From Desulfuromonas sp. DDH964 (GTDB lineage Bacteria; Desulfobacterota; Desulfuromonadia; Desulfuromonadales; DDH964), in assembly GCF_001611275.1 (NCBI RefSeq), contig NZ_CP015080.1, positions 1,178,001 through 1,242,000 on the forward strand: a stretch of 64,000 bases of DNA, in the 5' to 3' direction. The first letter of the stretch is position 1. Each line of letters opens with the position of its first letter. The notes below the pieces were generated by a model. That model did no database searches and was not told where the DNA came from. It saw only the letters and a list, made by a program, of their open reading frames with translations. Below, in pieces: positions 54,340 through 63,033 of this stretch. A program made the position numbers and the translations under genes.

Positions 54340-54453
54340 ATGAAAGTCCGAGCTTCGGTCAAGACCATCTGCGACAAGTGCAAGGTCATCAAGCGCAAGG
54401 GCATCGTCCGGATTATCTGCGAGAACCCCAAGCATAAGCAGAAACAAGGCTAA
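54340..54453 (+). CDS. rpmJ: 50S ribosomal protein L36, zinc-binding form
   Basis: The 37-residue protein [16 protein letters not shown]... carries C11, C14, C27 and H32, the zinc-ribbon ligands of L36. An AAAAGGAACCAACCC site precedes the ATG. The 80-base gap after map holds no infA gene, which in many genomes lies here. Confidence 0.96.
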   Translation: MKVRASVKTICDKCKVIKRKGIVRIICENPKHKQKQG

Positions 54454-54473
54454 GGGATTAGGAGGAACAGACA

Positions 54474-54842
54474 TTGGCACGCATCGCTGGTATCGACTTA
54501 CCGAGAAATAAGCGCATCGAGGTGGCCCTCACCTACATCTACGGCATCGGCCGCTCCTCGTCCCAGAACATTCTTGCCAAGGCCGGGGTCGACGGGAACA
54601 CCCGTTCCGATGACCTGACCGAGGCTGAAGTCGGCAAGCTGCGCGACATCATCGACCGTGAAGTGCGGGTCGAGGGTGACCTGCGCCGGGAAATCTCCAT
54701 GAACATCAAGCGTCTCATGGATCTCGGCTGCTACCGCGGGCTGCGCCACCGTCGCGGACTGCCGGTGCGCGGTCAGCAGACCAAGACCAACGCCCGCACC
54801 CGCAAGGGGCCCCGCAAGACCGTCGCCGGTAAGAAGAAATAA
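54474..54842 (+). CDS. rpsM: 30S ribosomal protein S13
   Basis: The 122-residue head protein begins with a TTG start ([19 protein letters not shown]) and ends in [20 protein letters not shown]. It is the first gene of the alpha block, after a TTAGGAGGAACAGACA site. Confidence 0.98.
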   Translation: MARIAGIDLPRNKRIEVALTYIYGIGRSSSQNILAKAGVDGNTRSDDLTEAEVGKLRDIIDREVRVEGDLRREISMNIKRLMDLGCYRGLRHRRGLPVRGQQTKTNARTRKGPRKTVAGKKK

Positions 54843-54853
54843 TTGGAGGAACC

Positions 54854-55249
54854 ATGGCTAAGCCAGGGAAAAAAGTCGTCAGAAAAAAAGTTGAGAAGAA
54901 GAATATCGCCAATGGCGTGGTCCATATCCAGGCGACCTTCAACAACACCATCGTCAGCATCACGGATGCCGCCGGGAACGTGATCTCCTGGGCCACCGCC
55001 GGTGGTCAGGGTTTCAAGGGGTCGCGCAAGAGCACTCCCTTCGCCGCCCAGATGGCTGCCGAAAGCGCCGCCAAGAAGGCCCAGGAACATGGCCTGCGCA
55101 GCGTCGAGGTACAGGTCAAGGGCCCCGGTGCCGGTCGTGAGTCGGCGCTGCGCGCCCTCTCCGCCGCCGGCCTCGCCATCACCGTGATCAAGGACGTCAC
55201 GCCGATTCCGCACAACGGCTGCCGTCCCCCCAAGCGTAGAAGAGTCTAA
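54854..55249 (+). CDS. rpsK: 30S ribosomal protein S11
   Basis: The 131-residue platform protein has [20 protein letters not shown] and the C-terminal [18 protein letters not shown]. The conserved Asn-Gly, a known isoaspartate site in E. coli S11, is present (HNGC). Confidence 0.98.
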   Translation: MAKPGKKVVRKKVEKKNIANGVVHIQATFNNTIVSITDAAGNVISWATAGGQGFKGSRKSTPFAAQMAAESAAKKAQEHGLRSVEVQVKGPGAGRESALRALSAAGLAITVIKDVTPIPHNGCRPPKRRRV

Positions 55250-55270
55250 CCAGGACAAGGAGGACGAACG

Positions 55271-55900
55271 TTGGCCAGATATACAGGTCCCGTCTGCCGT
55301 CAGTGCAGAAGGGAAAACATGAAGCTGTTTCTCAAGGGCGATCGCTGCCATACCGACAAATGCGCCGTCGAACGCCGCGCCTACGCCCCCGGCCAGCATG
55401 GCCAGGGCCGCATCAAGGTCTCCGACTACGGTACCCAGCTGCGTGAAAAACAGCGCATGAAGCGTACCTACGGCCTGCTCGAAAAGCAGTTCCGCTCCTA
55501 CTTCGTCGAGGCCGACCGCCTCAAGGGCGTGACCGGCGAGAACCTGCTGATCCTCCTCGAGCGTCGTCTCGACAGCATCGTCTACCGCATTGGTTTCGCG
55601 ACCTCCCGGAACGAAGCCCGGCTGCTGGTCCGCCAGGGACACTTCCTGGTCAACGGCCGCAAGGTCAACATCCCCTCCTTCCAGGTTCGGGTCGGCGATG
55701 TGGTCGAGCTGCGCGAGAAGAGCCGCCAGATCGCCCGCGTCAACGAGGCCCTCGATGGTGTCATGCGCCGCGGCGTCCCCTCCTGGGTCGAACTCGACCG
55801 GGCCGCCTTCAAGGGGAGCCTGAAGACCCTGCCGGTGCGGGACGAGATGACCACTCCGGTCTTCCAGGAACACCTCATCGTCGAGCTTTACTCCAAGTAA
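55271..55900 (+). CDS. rpsD: 30S ribosomal protein S4, zinc-type
   Basis: The 209-residue protein has the S4 RNA-binding domain ([20 protein letters not shown]) and an N-terminal cysteine set C9, C12, C26, C31 consistent with a zinc site. It starts with TTG after CAAGGAGGACGAACG. In E. coli S4 represses the alpha operon. Confidence 0.98.
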   Translation: MARYTGPVCRQCRRENMKLFLKGDRCHTDKCAVERRAYAPGQHGQGRIKVSDYGTQLREKQRMKRTYGLLEKQFRSYFVEADRLKGVTGENLLILLERRLDSIVYRIGFATSRNEARLLVRQGHFLVNGRKVNIPSFQVRVGDVVELREKSRQIARVNEALDGVMRRGVPSWVELDRAAFKGSLKTLPVRDEMTTPVFQEHLIVELYSK

Positions 55901-55942
55901 CCCGGACCGGCTGCGACGACAAACTTCCCACGGAGGAATCGA

Positions 55943-56959
55943 ATGTACAAAAACTGGAGAGAACTCATCAAGCCCAAGCGCCTCCAGGTCGAGACGGATA
56001 CCCTCAGCGACACCTATGGCAAGTTCTACGCCGAGCCCTTCGAGCGCGGTTTCGGTACGACCCTGGGCAACTCGCTGCGCCGTGTGCTCCTCTCCTCCCT
56101 CCAGGGTGCGGCGATCACTTCGGTGCGGATCAAGGGCGTGCTGCATGAGTTCTCGACCATTCCCGGGGTCACCGAGGACGTCACCGACGTCATCCTCAAC
56201 CTCAAGGGGGTTCTGCTCAAGATTCACGGCCAGGACAGCCGCAACATCCGTATCGTCAAGAAGGGGACCGGGGTCATCACCGCCGGGGATATCATCACCG
56301 ATTCCCATGTCGAGATCCTCAACCCCGAGCATCATATCTGCACCTGTTCCAAGGACGCCGACCTCGAGATGGACATGGTCGTCGCCAATGGCAAGGGGTA
56401 CGTCCCCGCCGAGCGTAACCGCGACGAGAAGGCCCCGGTCGGGACGATTCCGATCGATGCCATCTTCTCGCCGATCAAGAAGGTCAACTTCGCGGTCTCC
56501 AATGCCCGCGTCGGTCAGATCACCGACTATGACAAGCTGACCCTCGAAGTCGTCACCGACGGCAGCGTCAAGCCCGAGGACGCCGTCGCCTACGCCGCCA
56601 AAATTCTCAAGGAGCAGCTGCAGATCTTCATCAACTTCGATGAGGCGAGCGAGCCCTCCGACGAGGCGGCGAGCGAAGAGAGCCGCAAGATCAACGAGAA
56701 TCTCTACCGCTCGGTGGAAGAGCTCGAACTCTCGGTGCGCAGCGCCAACTGCCTGAAGAACGCCAACATCCGGCTGATCGGCGACCTGGTGCAGCGCAGC
56801 GAAGCGGAGATGCTCAAGACCCAGAACTTCGGCCGCAAGTCCCTCAACGAGATCAAGGACATCCTCTCCGAGATGGGGCTGACCCTGGGGATGAAGATCG
56901 ACAACTTCCCCGATCCCGAGTACCTGCGAATGATTCAGAAAGGGAACGAGGAGCTTTAA
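55943..56959 (+). CDS. rpoA: DNA-directed RNA polymerase subunit alpha
   Basis: The 338-residue subunit has the N-terminal dimerisation domain ([20 protein letters not shown]) and the C-terminal UP-element and activator-binding domain ([29 protein letters not shown]). It is complete. Confidence 0.98.
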   Translation: MYKNWRELIKPKRLQVETDTLSDTYGKFYAEPFERGFGTTLGNSLRRVLLSSLQGAAITSVRIKGVLHEFSTIPGVTEDVTDVILNLKGVLLKIHGQDSRNIRIVKKGTGVITAGDIITDSHVEILNPEHHICTCSKDADLEMDMVVANGKGYVPAERNRDEKAPVGTIPIDAIFSPIKKVNFAVSNARVGQITDYDKLTLEVVTDGSVKPEDAVAYAAKILKEQLQIFINFDEASEPSDEAASEESRKINENLYRSVEELELSVRSANCLKNANIRLIGDLVQRSEAEMLKTQNFGRKSLNEIKDILSEMGLTLGMKIDNFPDPEYLRMIQKGNEEL

Positions 56960-56998
56960 GGCTCCTTGCCCGACGGATAAACCAGAAAGGACCAGACG

Positions 56999-57532
56999 AT
57001 GCGTCACAATAAATCCGGCCGCAAGCTCGGACGCAACTCCAGCCACCGCAAGGCCATGATGCGCAACATGGTGACCAGCCTGCTCGACTCCGAGCGGATT
57101 GTCACCACCGACTGCCGCGCCAAGGAACTGCGCAAGATTGCCGACCGCCTGATCACCCTCGGCAAGCGCGGCGACCTGCACGCCCGCCGCCAGGCTGCCG
57201 AGACGATCATGGACAAGAAGGTCGTCGCCAAGCTCTTCGACCGCCTCGGACCCCGTTACGCCAGCCGTCCCGGTGGTTACACCCGGATCATCAAGCTCGG
57301 CAACCGCCTCGGCGACAACGCGCCGCAGTCGATCATCGAGCTGGTCGAGGAAGAGTTCACCGCCAAGGTGAAGGCGCCCAAGGCCAAGCCGGCCGCGAAG
57401 AAGAAAGCTGCGCCGGCCCCGGTGGTCGAGGAAGCCGCTGCGGTCGAAGAGGCCCCGGCCGCGGAAGCCGCTGCGGCGGAAGAGGCCCCGGCCGCGGAAG
57501 CCGCTGCGGCGGAAGAGCCGAAGGCCGAGTAA
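56999..57532 (+). CDS. rplQ: 50S ribosomal protein L17 with long Ala/Glu/Pro tail
   Basis: The first 120 residues are standard L17 ([20 protein letters not shown]). Residues 120-177 form an acidic, low-complexity tail of Ala, Glu and Pro after a Lys/Ala/Pro stretch. The tail DNA includes a perfect tandem 33-bp duplication (57446-57478 and 57479-57511). E. coli L17 has 127 residues and a shorter tail. It ends the alpha block. Confidence 0.97.
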   Translation: MRHNKSGRKLGRNSSHRKAMMRNMVTSLLDSERIVTTDCRAKELRKIADRLITLGKRGDLHARRQAAETIMDKKVVAKLFDRLGPRYASRPGGYTRIIKLGNRLGDNAPQSIIELVEEEFTAKVKAPKAKPAAKKKAAPAPVVEEAAAVEEAPAAEAAAAEEAPAAEAAAAEEPKAE

Positions 57533-57557
57533 GCCAAATTAGGTTTGGATCGAACAG

Positions 57558-57586
57558 GAGGGCAGGGCGCATGGCGGCCTGCCCTC
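57558..57586 (+). terminator. terminator after rplQ
   Basis: A 9-bp stem, gagggcagg/cctgccctc, 25 bases after the rplQ stop is followed by ttgtcgtt. It probably ends the ribosomal supercluster. Confidence 0.6.
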
Positions 57587-57620
57587 TTGTCGTTATGCGC
57601 AAGTGCGATGAGGTGAACCG

Positions 57621-57929
57621 ATGCAGGCCAGGGAACTCGCCCGCCAGTTGAAGAGCAAACAACCGCCCGTGGTCGTCGATGTGCGCAGCGGTTTCGAATA
57701 CCGCGCCGGCCACATCCCCGGCGCCATCCATGCCCCCGCGCTGCAGATCCTGCTGCGCCTGGCGAAGCTCCCTGCTGACAAGGGGACGCAGCTGGTCGTC
57801 ACCTGCGAACACGGTCCCCGCGCCCAGCTCGGCAGGACCTTCCTCGCCCTCTCCGGCTACCGCAACGTCGAACTCCTCGACGGCCACATGAATGGCTGGC
57901 GCCGCGCCGGCCTGCCCCTGGCCAGGTAG
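57621..57929 (+). CDS. single-domain rhodanese-like protein
   Basis: The 102-residue protein is one rhodanese fold (VVVDVRSGFEYRAGHIPGAI). The active-site loop starts at C62 (TCEHGPRAQ), so sulfurtransfer chemistry is possible. The ATG follows GATGAGGTGAACCG. Its substrate and partner are unknown; no sulfur-metabolism gene is adjacent. Confidence 0.85.
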   Translation: MQARELARQLKSKQPPVVVDVRSGFEYRAGHIPGAIHAPALQILLRLAKLPADKGTQLVVTCEHGPRAQLGRTFLALSGYRNVELLDGHMNGWRRAGLPLAR

Positions 57930-57937
57930 CTTGCCGC

Positions 57938-57965
57938 AAAATTCAAAATTCAAAATTCAAAATTC
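57938..57965. repeat. four tandem copies of AAAATTC
   Basis: A 7-base unit, aaaattc, repeats four times exactly in the gap between the rhodanese and MFS genes. It is an AT-rich microsatellite in a GC-rich region and may vary in copy number. Confidence 0.85.
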
Positions 57966-58055
57966 AACTCCCCCCCTCCCGTTGACACTCCCTCCCCCCG
58001 GGGGTATGGTGGCGGTGCAGCCTGCACCTCTTCCACCCTGTCAAGACGCCCGCAG

Positions 58056-59270
58056 ATGAAATTCGCCCACTCGGCCACCCTCGCCACCAACCTCGTCCTG
58101 TTCAGTCTCCTCGCCACCGGCATGGGGCAGTCGATGACCTTCGCCCTGCTCGCCCCGCTGGGGCGGGAAGTCGGATTCGGCGAACTGCAGGTCGGCCTGA
58201 TCATCACCTGCTCCTCCCTCGTCTTTACCCTCGCCAGCCCGGTCTGGGGCCGGTTCTGCGACCGCTGGGGGCGCAAGCCGGGGCTCCTCGTCGGCCAGTT
58301 CGGCTATGCCCTCGGCTGCTTTCTCTTCGCCCTCGTCTTTTTCGTCGGGCTGCACGGCCTGCTTACCGGGCTCCCCCTCTACCTGCTCGCCATCAGCGCG
58401 CGGGTGCTGATGGCGGCGCTGATGTCGGCGGCGCCGAGTGCTGCTGCCGCCTATATCGCCGACACCACCAGCGCCGGGGAGCGCACCGCCGGGATGGGGC
58501 GCCTCGGCGCCGCCCGCACCCTCGGCGCGATCCTCGGCCCGGCCCTGAGCGGCCTGCTGGTCGCCCTCGGCCTCCTCGCCCCCCTCTACATTGCCGCCGG
58601 CGTTGCCCTGCTGAGCGCGCTGCTGCTGGCGCTGATCGTCCGTGAGCCGGAGCGGCAGGAGCCGGCGCGCAACCGCCGCGGGCGCCTCAAGCTCTTCGAC
58701 CGGCGCTACTTCCCCTTTATCCTGGTCGGTTTCGCGACCTTCTTCGCCTTTTCGATGACGAGCCAGACCATCGGTTTCTACTTCCAGGACCGCTTCGTCC
58801 TCGACGCCCGCGCCACCGCCCAGGCGATCGGCATGGGGCTGATGGCCTCGGCAGTGATGTCCCTCTTCGCCCAGACCTTCGTGGTGCGGCGGCGGGCGAT
58901 GACGCCGACCCGGCTGCTGCGCACCGGGCTGCCGATCCTGCTGCTCGGCTACGTCGCCCTCCTCGCCGCCGGCAGCATCCCGCTGCTGGTCGCAGCTATG
59001 GCGGTGCTCGGCCTCGGCCTCGGCCTGGTCGCCCCCGGTTTCACCGCCGGCGCATCCCTCGCCGTCGGTCCGGGGGAGCAGGGGGCGGTCGGCGGCCTGG
59101 TCTCCGCCTGCCCGGCCGCCGGCTTCGTCCTCGGCCCACTGATCGGCACCAGCCTCTACCAGCTCCATCCAACCCTGCCGTACCTCTGCGGTGGCCTGCT
59201 GATGGTTCCGCTCTTCTTTTACGCCTGGCGTATTAAATTGCGGCCTTACAATGGGGCCGGGCCTTCATGA
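58056..59270 (+). CDS. major facilitator superfamily transporter
   Basis: The 404-residue integral membrane protein has about twelve hydrophobic segments in two halves. The MFS loop 2-3 motif is visible as SPVWGRFCDRWGRKPGLLVG. Members export drugs or import small solutes; the substrate is not evident. The organisation is that of the drug:H+ antiporter 1 group. The ATG has only a weak ribosome binding site. It is followed by a 97-bp palindromic repeat. Confidence 0.88.
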   Translation: MKFAHSATLATNLVLFSLLATGMGQSMTFALLAPLGREVGFGELQVGLIITCSSLVFTLASPVWGRFCDRWGRKPGLLVGQFGYALGCFLFALVFFVGLHGLLTGLPLYLLAISARVLMAALMSAAPSAAAAYIADTTSAGERTAGMGRLGAARTLGAILGPALSGLLVALGLLAPLYIAAGVALLSALLLALIVREPERQEPARNRRGRLKLFDRRYFPFILVGFATFFAFSMTSQTIGFYFQDRFVLDARATAQAIGMGLMASAVMSLFAQTFVVRRRAMTPTRLLRTGLPILLLGYVALLAAGSIPLLVAAMAVLGLGLGLVAPGFTAGASLAVGPGEQGAVGGLVSACPAAGFVLGPLIGTSLYQLHPTLPYLCGGLLMVPLFFYAWRIKLRPYNGAGPS

Positions 59271-59306
59271 CTGGCTGGCTCAAATCCAGGCCAAGGCTGG
59301 GTTTCA

Positions 59307-59403
59307 CGCGGATCAGGTCCGATCACTTCGGATAAAAATCGGATCAGGCCCAGGTCTTTGGTAAAATCCGATTTTAATCAGACCTGATCCGAAGTTATCC
59401 GCG
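59307..59403 (-). repeat. 97-bp palindromic repeat, copy 1 (inverted)
   Basis: This copy lies in the opposite orientation to those at 62314 and 63706. It begins cgcggat and ends atccgcg. Inside, acttcggat and atccgaagt pair, with a 10-base bulge between the two stem blocks. The element folds into a long imperfect hairpin. The other 160 bases of this intergenic stretch hold nothing recognisable. Confidence 0.85.
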
Positions 59404-59531
59404 CGACACGCAGTTAAGACCCTGGTTTCTGTCAAATAGAATCTGCTAGAATCGGATGGAAAAATCGCGGTTTGATCTGCAGTGACCCGCGCGCAACCCC
59501 TTTGACCCTTCTTTTTTCAAGGAGCAGACCG

Positions 59532-60320
59532 ATGAAATGTCACGAAGTCGACTACCGGATTATCGGCGACGATATGCAGATGGTGCAGGTCGAACTCGAC
59601 CCGGGCGAGACGGTGATCGCCGAGGCCGGGGCGATGAACTACATGGAGGAGGGGATCGTCTTCGAGACCCGCATGGGGGACGGCTCCCGGCCCGACCAGG
59701 GGATGCTCGGCAAGCTCTTCAGCGCCGGCAAGCGCGCCTTGACCGGCGAATCCCTCTTCATGACCCACTTCACCCACCGCGGCCCCGGCAAGGCCCACGT
59801 CGCCTTCGCCGCCCCTTTCCCGGGGAAGATCATCCCCCTCGACCTCGGCCGCCTCGGCGGCGAGATCCTCTGCCAGAAGGAATCGTTCCTCTGCGCCGCC
59901 TTCGGCACCGCCCTCGGCATCGCCTTCCAGCGCAAGCTCGGCGTTGGTTTCTTCGGCGGCGAGGGGTTCATCCTGCAGCGGCTGCAGGGGGACGGCCTGG
60001 TCTTCATCCACGCCAGCGGCACCATCGTCGAGCGCGAGCTCAAGGGAGAGACGCTGCGGGTCGACACCGGCTGCCTGGTCGCCTTCGAGCCGACCGTCCA
60101 GTACGACATCGAGCGCGCCGGCAACCTCAAGAGCATGTTCTTCGGCGGCGAGGGGCTCTTTCTCGCCACCCTGCGCGGGCACGGCAAGGTCTGGCTGCAG
60201 AGCCTCCCCTTCAGCCGCCTCGCCGACCGCATCCTCGCCAACGCGCCGCGCCAGGGGGGCGCCCAGACCGGCGAAGGGTCAGTCCTCGGCGGCCTCGGCC
60301 GGCTCCTCGACGGCAACTGA
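59532..60320 (+). CDS. AIM24/TIGR00266 family protein
   Basis: The protein of 262 residues belongs to the AIM24-like family: [19 protein letters not shown] at the start, [12 protein letters not shown], and the glycine-rich block [19 protein letters not shown]. The fold is predicted all-beta with no signal peptide. Function is unknown in bacteria; the mitochondrial relative AIM24 affects inner-membrane organisation. The ATG at 59532 follows CAAGGAGCAGACCG. Confidence 0.85.
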   Translation: MKCHEVDYRIIGDDMQMVQVELDPGETVIAEAGAMNYMEEGIVFETRMGDGSRPDQGMLGKLFSAGKRALTGESLFMTHFTHRGPGKAHVAFAAPFPGKIIPLDLGRLGGEILCQKESFLCAAFGTALGIAFQRKLGVGFFGGEGFILQRLQGDGLVFIHASGTIVERELKGETLRVDTGCLVAFEPTVQYDIERAGNLKSMFFGGEGLFLATLRGHGKVWLQSLPFSRLADRILANAPRQGGAQTGEGSVLGGLGRLLDGN

Positions 60321-60344
60321 AATACCGGTCACCAGGAAATGCCC

Positions 60345-61157
60345 ATGAAGCTCGTCTCCTTCAATGTCAACAGCATCCGCAGCCGCCTCCACCAGCTCGA
60401 GGCGCTGGTTGCCGCCCACCAGCCGGAGATCATCGGCCTGCAGGAGACCAAGGTCCAGGATGGCGACTTTCCTCTCGCCGCGATTGCCGCCCTCGGCTAC
60501 CACCCGGTCTACGCCGGGCAGAAGACGCACTACGGCGTCGCCCTCCTCTCCCGGCAGCAGCCGCTCCAGGAGCAGATTGGTTTTCCCGGCGACGGGGACG
60601 GGGCGCAGAAGCGCTTCGTCGCCGGCCGCTACCGGCTTGCTGACGGCAGCGAGCTGCAGGTGCTCAACGGCTACTTCCCCCAGGGGGAGAGCCGCGACCA
60701 CCCGGTCAAGTTTCCGGCCAAGGAACAGTTCTACGCCGACCTGCTGGGCTACCTTGAGGAACACTGCGACCCGGCCACCCCCCTCGCCCTGCTGGGGGAT
60801 TTCAATGTCGCTCCGGTCGACCTCGATATCGGCATCGGCGCCGACAACGCCAGACGCTGGCTGCGCACCGGCAAGACCAGCTTCCTCCCCGAGGAGCGCC
60901 AGTGGTTCGAACGCCTCACCACCTGGGGCCTGCACGACAGCTTCCGCGCCCTCCATCCGCAGGTCAACGACCGCTTCAGCTGGTTCGACTACCGCAGCCG
61001 CGGCTTCGAGTCCGACCCGCGCCGCGGCCTGCGCATCGACCACATCCTCGTCACCGCACCGCTGCTGGCGCGCTGCAGCGGCGCCGGTATCGACTACGAG
61101 ATCCGCGCCATGGAGCGGCCGTCCGATCATTGCCCGGTCTGGGTGGAGTTTGGTTAG
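60345..61157 (+). CDS. xth: exodeoxyribonuclease III
   Basis: The protein of 270 residues is an ExoIII-type AP endonuclease and 3'-5' exonuclease in base excision repair. The start MKLVSFNVNSIRSR matches the family. Active-site blocks are GLQETKVQD, LLGDFNVAPVDLD and the terminal RPSDHCPVWVEF with the catalytic Asp-His. The ATG at 60345 fits the family better than the one two codons earlier. The AIM24-like gene lies 24 bases upstream. Confidence 0.95.
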   Translation: MKLVSFNVNSIRSRLHQLEALVAAHQPEIIGLQETKVQDGDFPLAAIAALGYHPVYAGQKTHYGVALLSRQQPLQEQIGFPGDGDGAQKRFVAGRYRLADGSELQVLNGYFPQGESRDHPVKFPAKEQFYADLLGYLEEHCDPATPLALLGDFNVAPVDLDIGIGADNARRWLRTGKTSFLPEERQWFERLTTWGLHDSFRALHPQVNDRFSWFDYRSRGFESDPRRGLRIDHILVTAPLLARCSGAGIDYEIRAMERPSDHCPVWVEFG

Positions 61158-61183
61158 GAGAGGGGAACCAGGGCAAAGTCGGT

Positions 61184-61259
61184 CTCACGCGACGCCGCAA
61201 CGACGCAACGTTTATAATCCCGAATCGGTTTTCGTCGCGGCGTTGCGTCGTCGCGTGAG
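61184..61259. repeat. palindromic element with 27-base arms
   Basis: Arms at 61184-61210 and 61233-61259 are complementary at 24 of 27 positions and begin ctcacgcgacg and end cgtcgcgtgag. The 22-base loop is AT-richer. It fills the gap between xth and the methyltransferase. It could be a terminator but lacks a T-run; a REP/MITE-like repeat is equally likely. Confidence 0.7.
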
Positions 61260-61288
61260 CCATAATTTTGTTCTTGATGGAGGTACCC

Positions 61289-62290
61289 ATGGAAACGACC
61301 ACCTGGACCCCCGCCGAGCTGCTCAAACTCTCCGGCAGCTACTGGCAGACCTGCACCCTGCACGCCGGGGTCAAGCTCGACCTCTTCACCAAATTGACCG
61401 AGCAGTCGCGCAGCGCCGCCGAACTCGCCGCGGCGCTGGCGATCCCCGAGCGCGGCCTGGCAATGCTCCTCGACGCCCTCGCCGCCCTCGAGCTGCTGCG
61501 CAAGGAGGGGGAGAACTACGCCGCCACCGCCTTTGCCGCCGCCTTCCTCGACCGCAACGCCCCCGGCTACCTCGGCCACATCATCCTGCACCACCATCAC
61601 CTGGTCGAGAGCTGGAGCCGCCTCGACGAGGCGGTGCGCAGCGGTTCGCCGGTGCGGCGGCGCGCCTCCCACGACGCCGGGGAGGCAGAGCGCGAAGCCT
61701 TCCTGATGGGGATGTTCAACCTCGCCAACCTCCTCGCCCCCAAGGTCGCGGCCCAGGTCGACCTCGCCGGGCGCCGGCACCTGCTTGATCTCGGCGGCGG
61801 TCCCGGCACCTACGCCATCCACTTCTGCCGCCGCAACCCGCAGCTGCGGGCCACCATCGTCGACCTGCCGACGACCCGCCCCTTCGCCGAAGAGACCGTC
61901 GCCCGGTTCGGTCTCAGCGAGCGCATCGACTTTGTCGCCGGCGACTTCAACGACGACGCCATCCCCGGCGCCTTCGACGTCGCCTGGCTCTCCCATGTTC
62001 TCCACAGCGAAGGCCCGCAGCCCTGTGCCCAACTCCTCGCCAAGGCGGTCGCGGCCCTCGAGCCGGGGGGGCTGCTGCTGGTGCAGGAGTTCATTCTCGA
62101 CGCCACCCGCACCTCGCCCCTCTTCCCGGCCCTCTTCTCCCTCAACATGCTGATTGGCACTCCTGACGGCCAGTCCTACAGCGAACCGGAGTTGGCGGCG
62201 ATGCTGCGCGAGGCCGGGCTGCAAGCGGTCGAGCGGATCCCCCTGGAGCTGCCCAACGGGGCGGGGGTGATGGTGGGACGGAAACCCTGA
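61289..62290 (+). CDS. SAM-dependent O-methyltransferase, family 2 type
   Basis: The protein of 333 residues has an N-terminal winged-helix dimerisation domain (about 10-100, CTLHAGVKLDLFTKL). The C-terminal Rossmann-like domain has the SAM motif LLDLGGGPGTYAIHF near 165 and the later LVQEFILD. This is the layout of plant-type and hydroxyneurosporene-like O-methyltransferases. The acceptor is unknown; no carotenoid or natural-product genes are in view. The ATG follows GATGGAGGTACCC. Confidence 0.85.
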   Translation: METTTWTPAELLKLSGSYWQTCTLHAGVKLDLFTKLTEQSRSAAELAAALAIPERGLAMLLDALAALELLRKEGENYAATAFAAAFLDRNAPGYLGHIILHHHHLVESWSRLDEAVRSGSPVRRRASHDAGEAEREAFLMGMFNLANLLAPKVAAQVDLAGRRHLLDLGGGPGTYAIHFCRRNPQLRATIVDLPTTRPFAEETVARFGLSERIDFVAGDFNDDAIPGAFDVAWLSHVLHSEGPQPCAQLLAKAVAALEPGGLLLVQEFILDATRTSPLFPALFSLNMLIGTPDGQSYSEPELAAMLREAGLQAVERIPLELPNGAGVMVGRKP

Positions 62291-62313
62291 ACCAACAAGG
62301 CAAAAGCGTGTCA

Positions 62314-62410
62314 CGCGGATTACTTCGGATCGAATCTGATTAGGTTCGGATTGAACCAGGAACCGAGGCCTGATCCGATTTTTATCCGAAGTGATCAGAC
62401 CTGATCCGCG
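62314..62410 (+). repeat. 97-bp palindromic repeat, copy 2
   Basis: This copy is close in sequence to the one at 63706 and in the same orientation. It lies 24 bases after the methyltransferase stop and 150 bases before the XRE-Fic pair. Terminal cgcggat/atccgcg and internal acttcggat/atccgaagt blocks pair. Confidence 0.88.
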
Positions 62411-62502
62411 AGAGACCCCGCATAAGGGCTTTTTCCCCGGGGGAAGCTGTCAGAGGGCCTGCTTAACATGCGCAGCTGTATAATAAATAAGTTATCTTTT
62501 TG

Positions 62503-62530
62503 TTGACAAATATAATGCCTATATTATAAA
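62503..62530 (+). promoter_or_regulatory. sigma70-type promoter of the XRE-Fic cassette
   Basis: A consensus -35 TTGACA (62503-62508) is followed after 16 bases by a -10 TATAAA (62525-62530). The DNA here is strongly AT-rich compared with the surroundings. The -10 overlaps the left arm of the palindrome at 62518. Confidence 0.75.
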
Positions 62531-62554
62531 AAACATGGAGATTAATAATATAGG
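62518..62554. promoter_or_regulatory. candidate operator palindrome for the XRE regulator
   Basis: Perfect 10-base arms cctatattat (62518-62527) and ataatatagg (62545-62554) are separated by 17 bases. The left arm overlaps the -10 box, and the right arm is nine bases before the start codon. Autoregulation by the XRE protein encoded next is the natural guess. Confidence 0.6.
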
Positions 62555-62562
62555 GGTTATAT

Positions 62563-63033
62563 ATGCAGCCAAAACATCGTCGTACCATGCGGGACCAGCT
62601 CGATAAAACCTTTGCCCAGCTGGCCAATGTCAAAGCCCTGCAGCCCCCCGTCAAGGGCTGGTTGCGTTCCATCCGGGAAGCCCTCGGCATGTCCGGCAAG
62701 CAACTGGGTGAGCGGCTGGAGGTCAGTCAGCCGCGTATCGTGCAGCTGGAGAGGGACGAGCTGTCCGGGGCGCTGACTCTCAAGAGCATGCGGCAGGCCG
62801 CCGCAGCCATGGACTGTCAGTTTGTTTACGCGGTCGTGCCACGTACCAGTCTGGAAGAGACCGTACGTCAGCAAGCCCGGAAGGTTGCCGCCAGGCGCCT
62901 CGCCCGGACTTCGCATACCATGCTTCTGGAAGACCAGTTGGTGTCGGACGATGAACTGCAAAAGATGCTTGAAGAGAAGGTCGAAGAGCTGATCCGCAAC
63001 ATTCCCAATGATTTCTGGTCCGATATCCCATGA
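62563..63033 (+). CDS. XRE-type regulator, mobile mystery protein A family
   Basis: The 156-residue protein has a helix-turn-helix domain at about 33-85 (LGMSGKQLGERLEVSQPRIV). It then continues with a basic and an acidic helical tail. The length and the partner place it in the mobile mystery protein A family (TIGR02612), which occurs next to a Fic protein in mobile or variable regions. It probably represses its own operon and may counteract the Fic protein. A GGGGTTATAT site precedes the ATG. Its stop overlaps the next gene (ATGA). Confidence 0.85.
   Translation: MQPKHRRTMRDQLDKTFAQLANVKALQPPVKGWLRSIREALGMSGKQLGERLEVSQPRIVQLERDELSGALTLKSMRQAAAAMDCQFVYAVVPRTSLEETVRQQARKVAARRLARTSHTMLLEDQLVSDDELQKMLEEKVEELIRNIPNDFWSDIP

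Noticed and set aside
57446..57511. Tandem repeat as a mobile element scar
   Set aside because: The 33-bp units are in phase with rplQ and encode the low-complexity tail, so slippage is a simpler explanation.
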